From an uncultured Sutterella sp. (GTDB taxonomy: Bacteria; Pseudomonadota; Gammaproteobacteria; Burkholderiales; Burkholderiaceae_F), in contig CAJKMT010000044.1 of NCBI GenBank assembly GCA_905201055.1, positions 1 through 14,665 on the forward strand: a stretch of 14,665 nucleotides of DNA, in the 5' to 3' direction. This document shows positions 14,511 to 14,665 of the stretch, in pieces. A program made the translations under genes and the position numbers. The notes beneath the pieces are model-generated. The model did no database searches. It was given only the letters and a program-made list of their open reading frames with translations, and was not told the origin of the DNA. Within the stretch, counting starts at the first letter, position 1. Each line of letters begins with the position of its first letter.

Positions 14511-14665
14511 CTACCTTTTCAGTTCTTTAAGCGCTTTGTCGGCTTGTTTCACCCCTGCTGCCGCAGCCATGGTGAGGTATACCTCCGCCTTGTCCCGGTT
14601 TCCTTCCTGCAGGCAGAGTATGCCCATGTTGTTGTATGCGATTGGCATGGTTGCGAATCTCTCCA
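14511..14665 (-). CDS. C-terminal fragment of a TPR-like protein, cut by window end
   Basis: The last 50 residues of a gene entering from beyond the window end, stop TAG at 14511-14513. The fragment has the tetratricopeptide look: IAYNNMGILCLQEGNRDKA (8-26), then EVYLTMAAAAGV and a final KALKELKR. Bacteroidales fimbrial loci often contain a protein with a C-terminal TPR next to the fimbrillin gene (the DUF3868 type), which would fit the 57-base gap to the fimbrillin start on the same strand. The full protein's identity cannot be settled from 50 residues. Confidence 0.65.
   Translation of the reverse strand, partial: ERFATMPIAYNNMGILCLQEGNRDKAEVYLTMAAAAGVKQADKALKELKR

Overview
Most of the window (1 to about 13,890) reads as one stretch of a gut-type betaproteobacterium, probably Sutterellaceae (Sutterella/Parasutterella-like). 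This is inferred from gene order (trxB divergent from ftsK-lolA, as in Burkholderiales), protein character and moderate GC; no database search was possible. The last ~780 bases are a different genome. At about 13,887-13,899 an intact-looking parE start breaks off and continues, in the opposite orientation, into a Bacteroidales-type fimbrillin lipoprotein gene plus the tail of a TPR-like gene. The two sides share only ~13 bases, so an assembly chimera is the simplest reading.

Layout. 104-556 (-) DIP1984-family helical protein. 772-1941 (+) a two-gene unit: NimA-like pyridoxamine-phosphate-oxidase-fold flavoprotein and beta-class carbonic anhydrase, ending in a perfect bidirectional terminator shared with the converging trxB-smr unit. 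1979-3652 (-) thioredoxin reductase followed by an Smr-domain protein. 3805-6857 (+) ftsK DNA translocase overlapping lolA, ended by a second bidirectional terminator. 6932-8371 (-) an APC-family amino acid permease with a long, hairpin-rich leader. 8834-12306 (+) a tight three-gene unit: argininosuccinate lyase, ornithine cyclodeaminase/mu-crystallin family protein and a class I/II PLP aminotransferase. Then a third bidirectional terminator, tRNA-Asn(GTT), an AT-rich gene-poor stretch, tRNA-Arg(CCT), a doubtful 73-codon ORF, and the truncated parE.

How it fits together. The housekeeping part covers redox balance (trxB), chromosome segregation at division (ftsK), lipoprotein sorting (lolA), CO2/bicarbonate interconversion (can) and topoisomerase IV (parE). 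The most interesting native piece is 6932-12306: a permease divergent from argH-OCD-aminotransferase, with a 462-base control region holding two competing hairpins on the argH side and several hairpins on the permease side. No argG or other arginine-biosynthesis gene is present, so a dedicated arginine/citrulline/ornithine-related uptake and conversion module is plausible but unproven.
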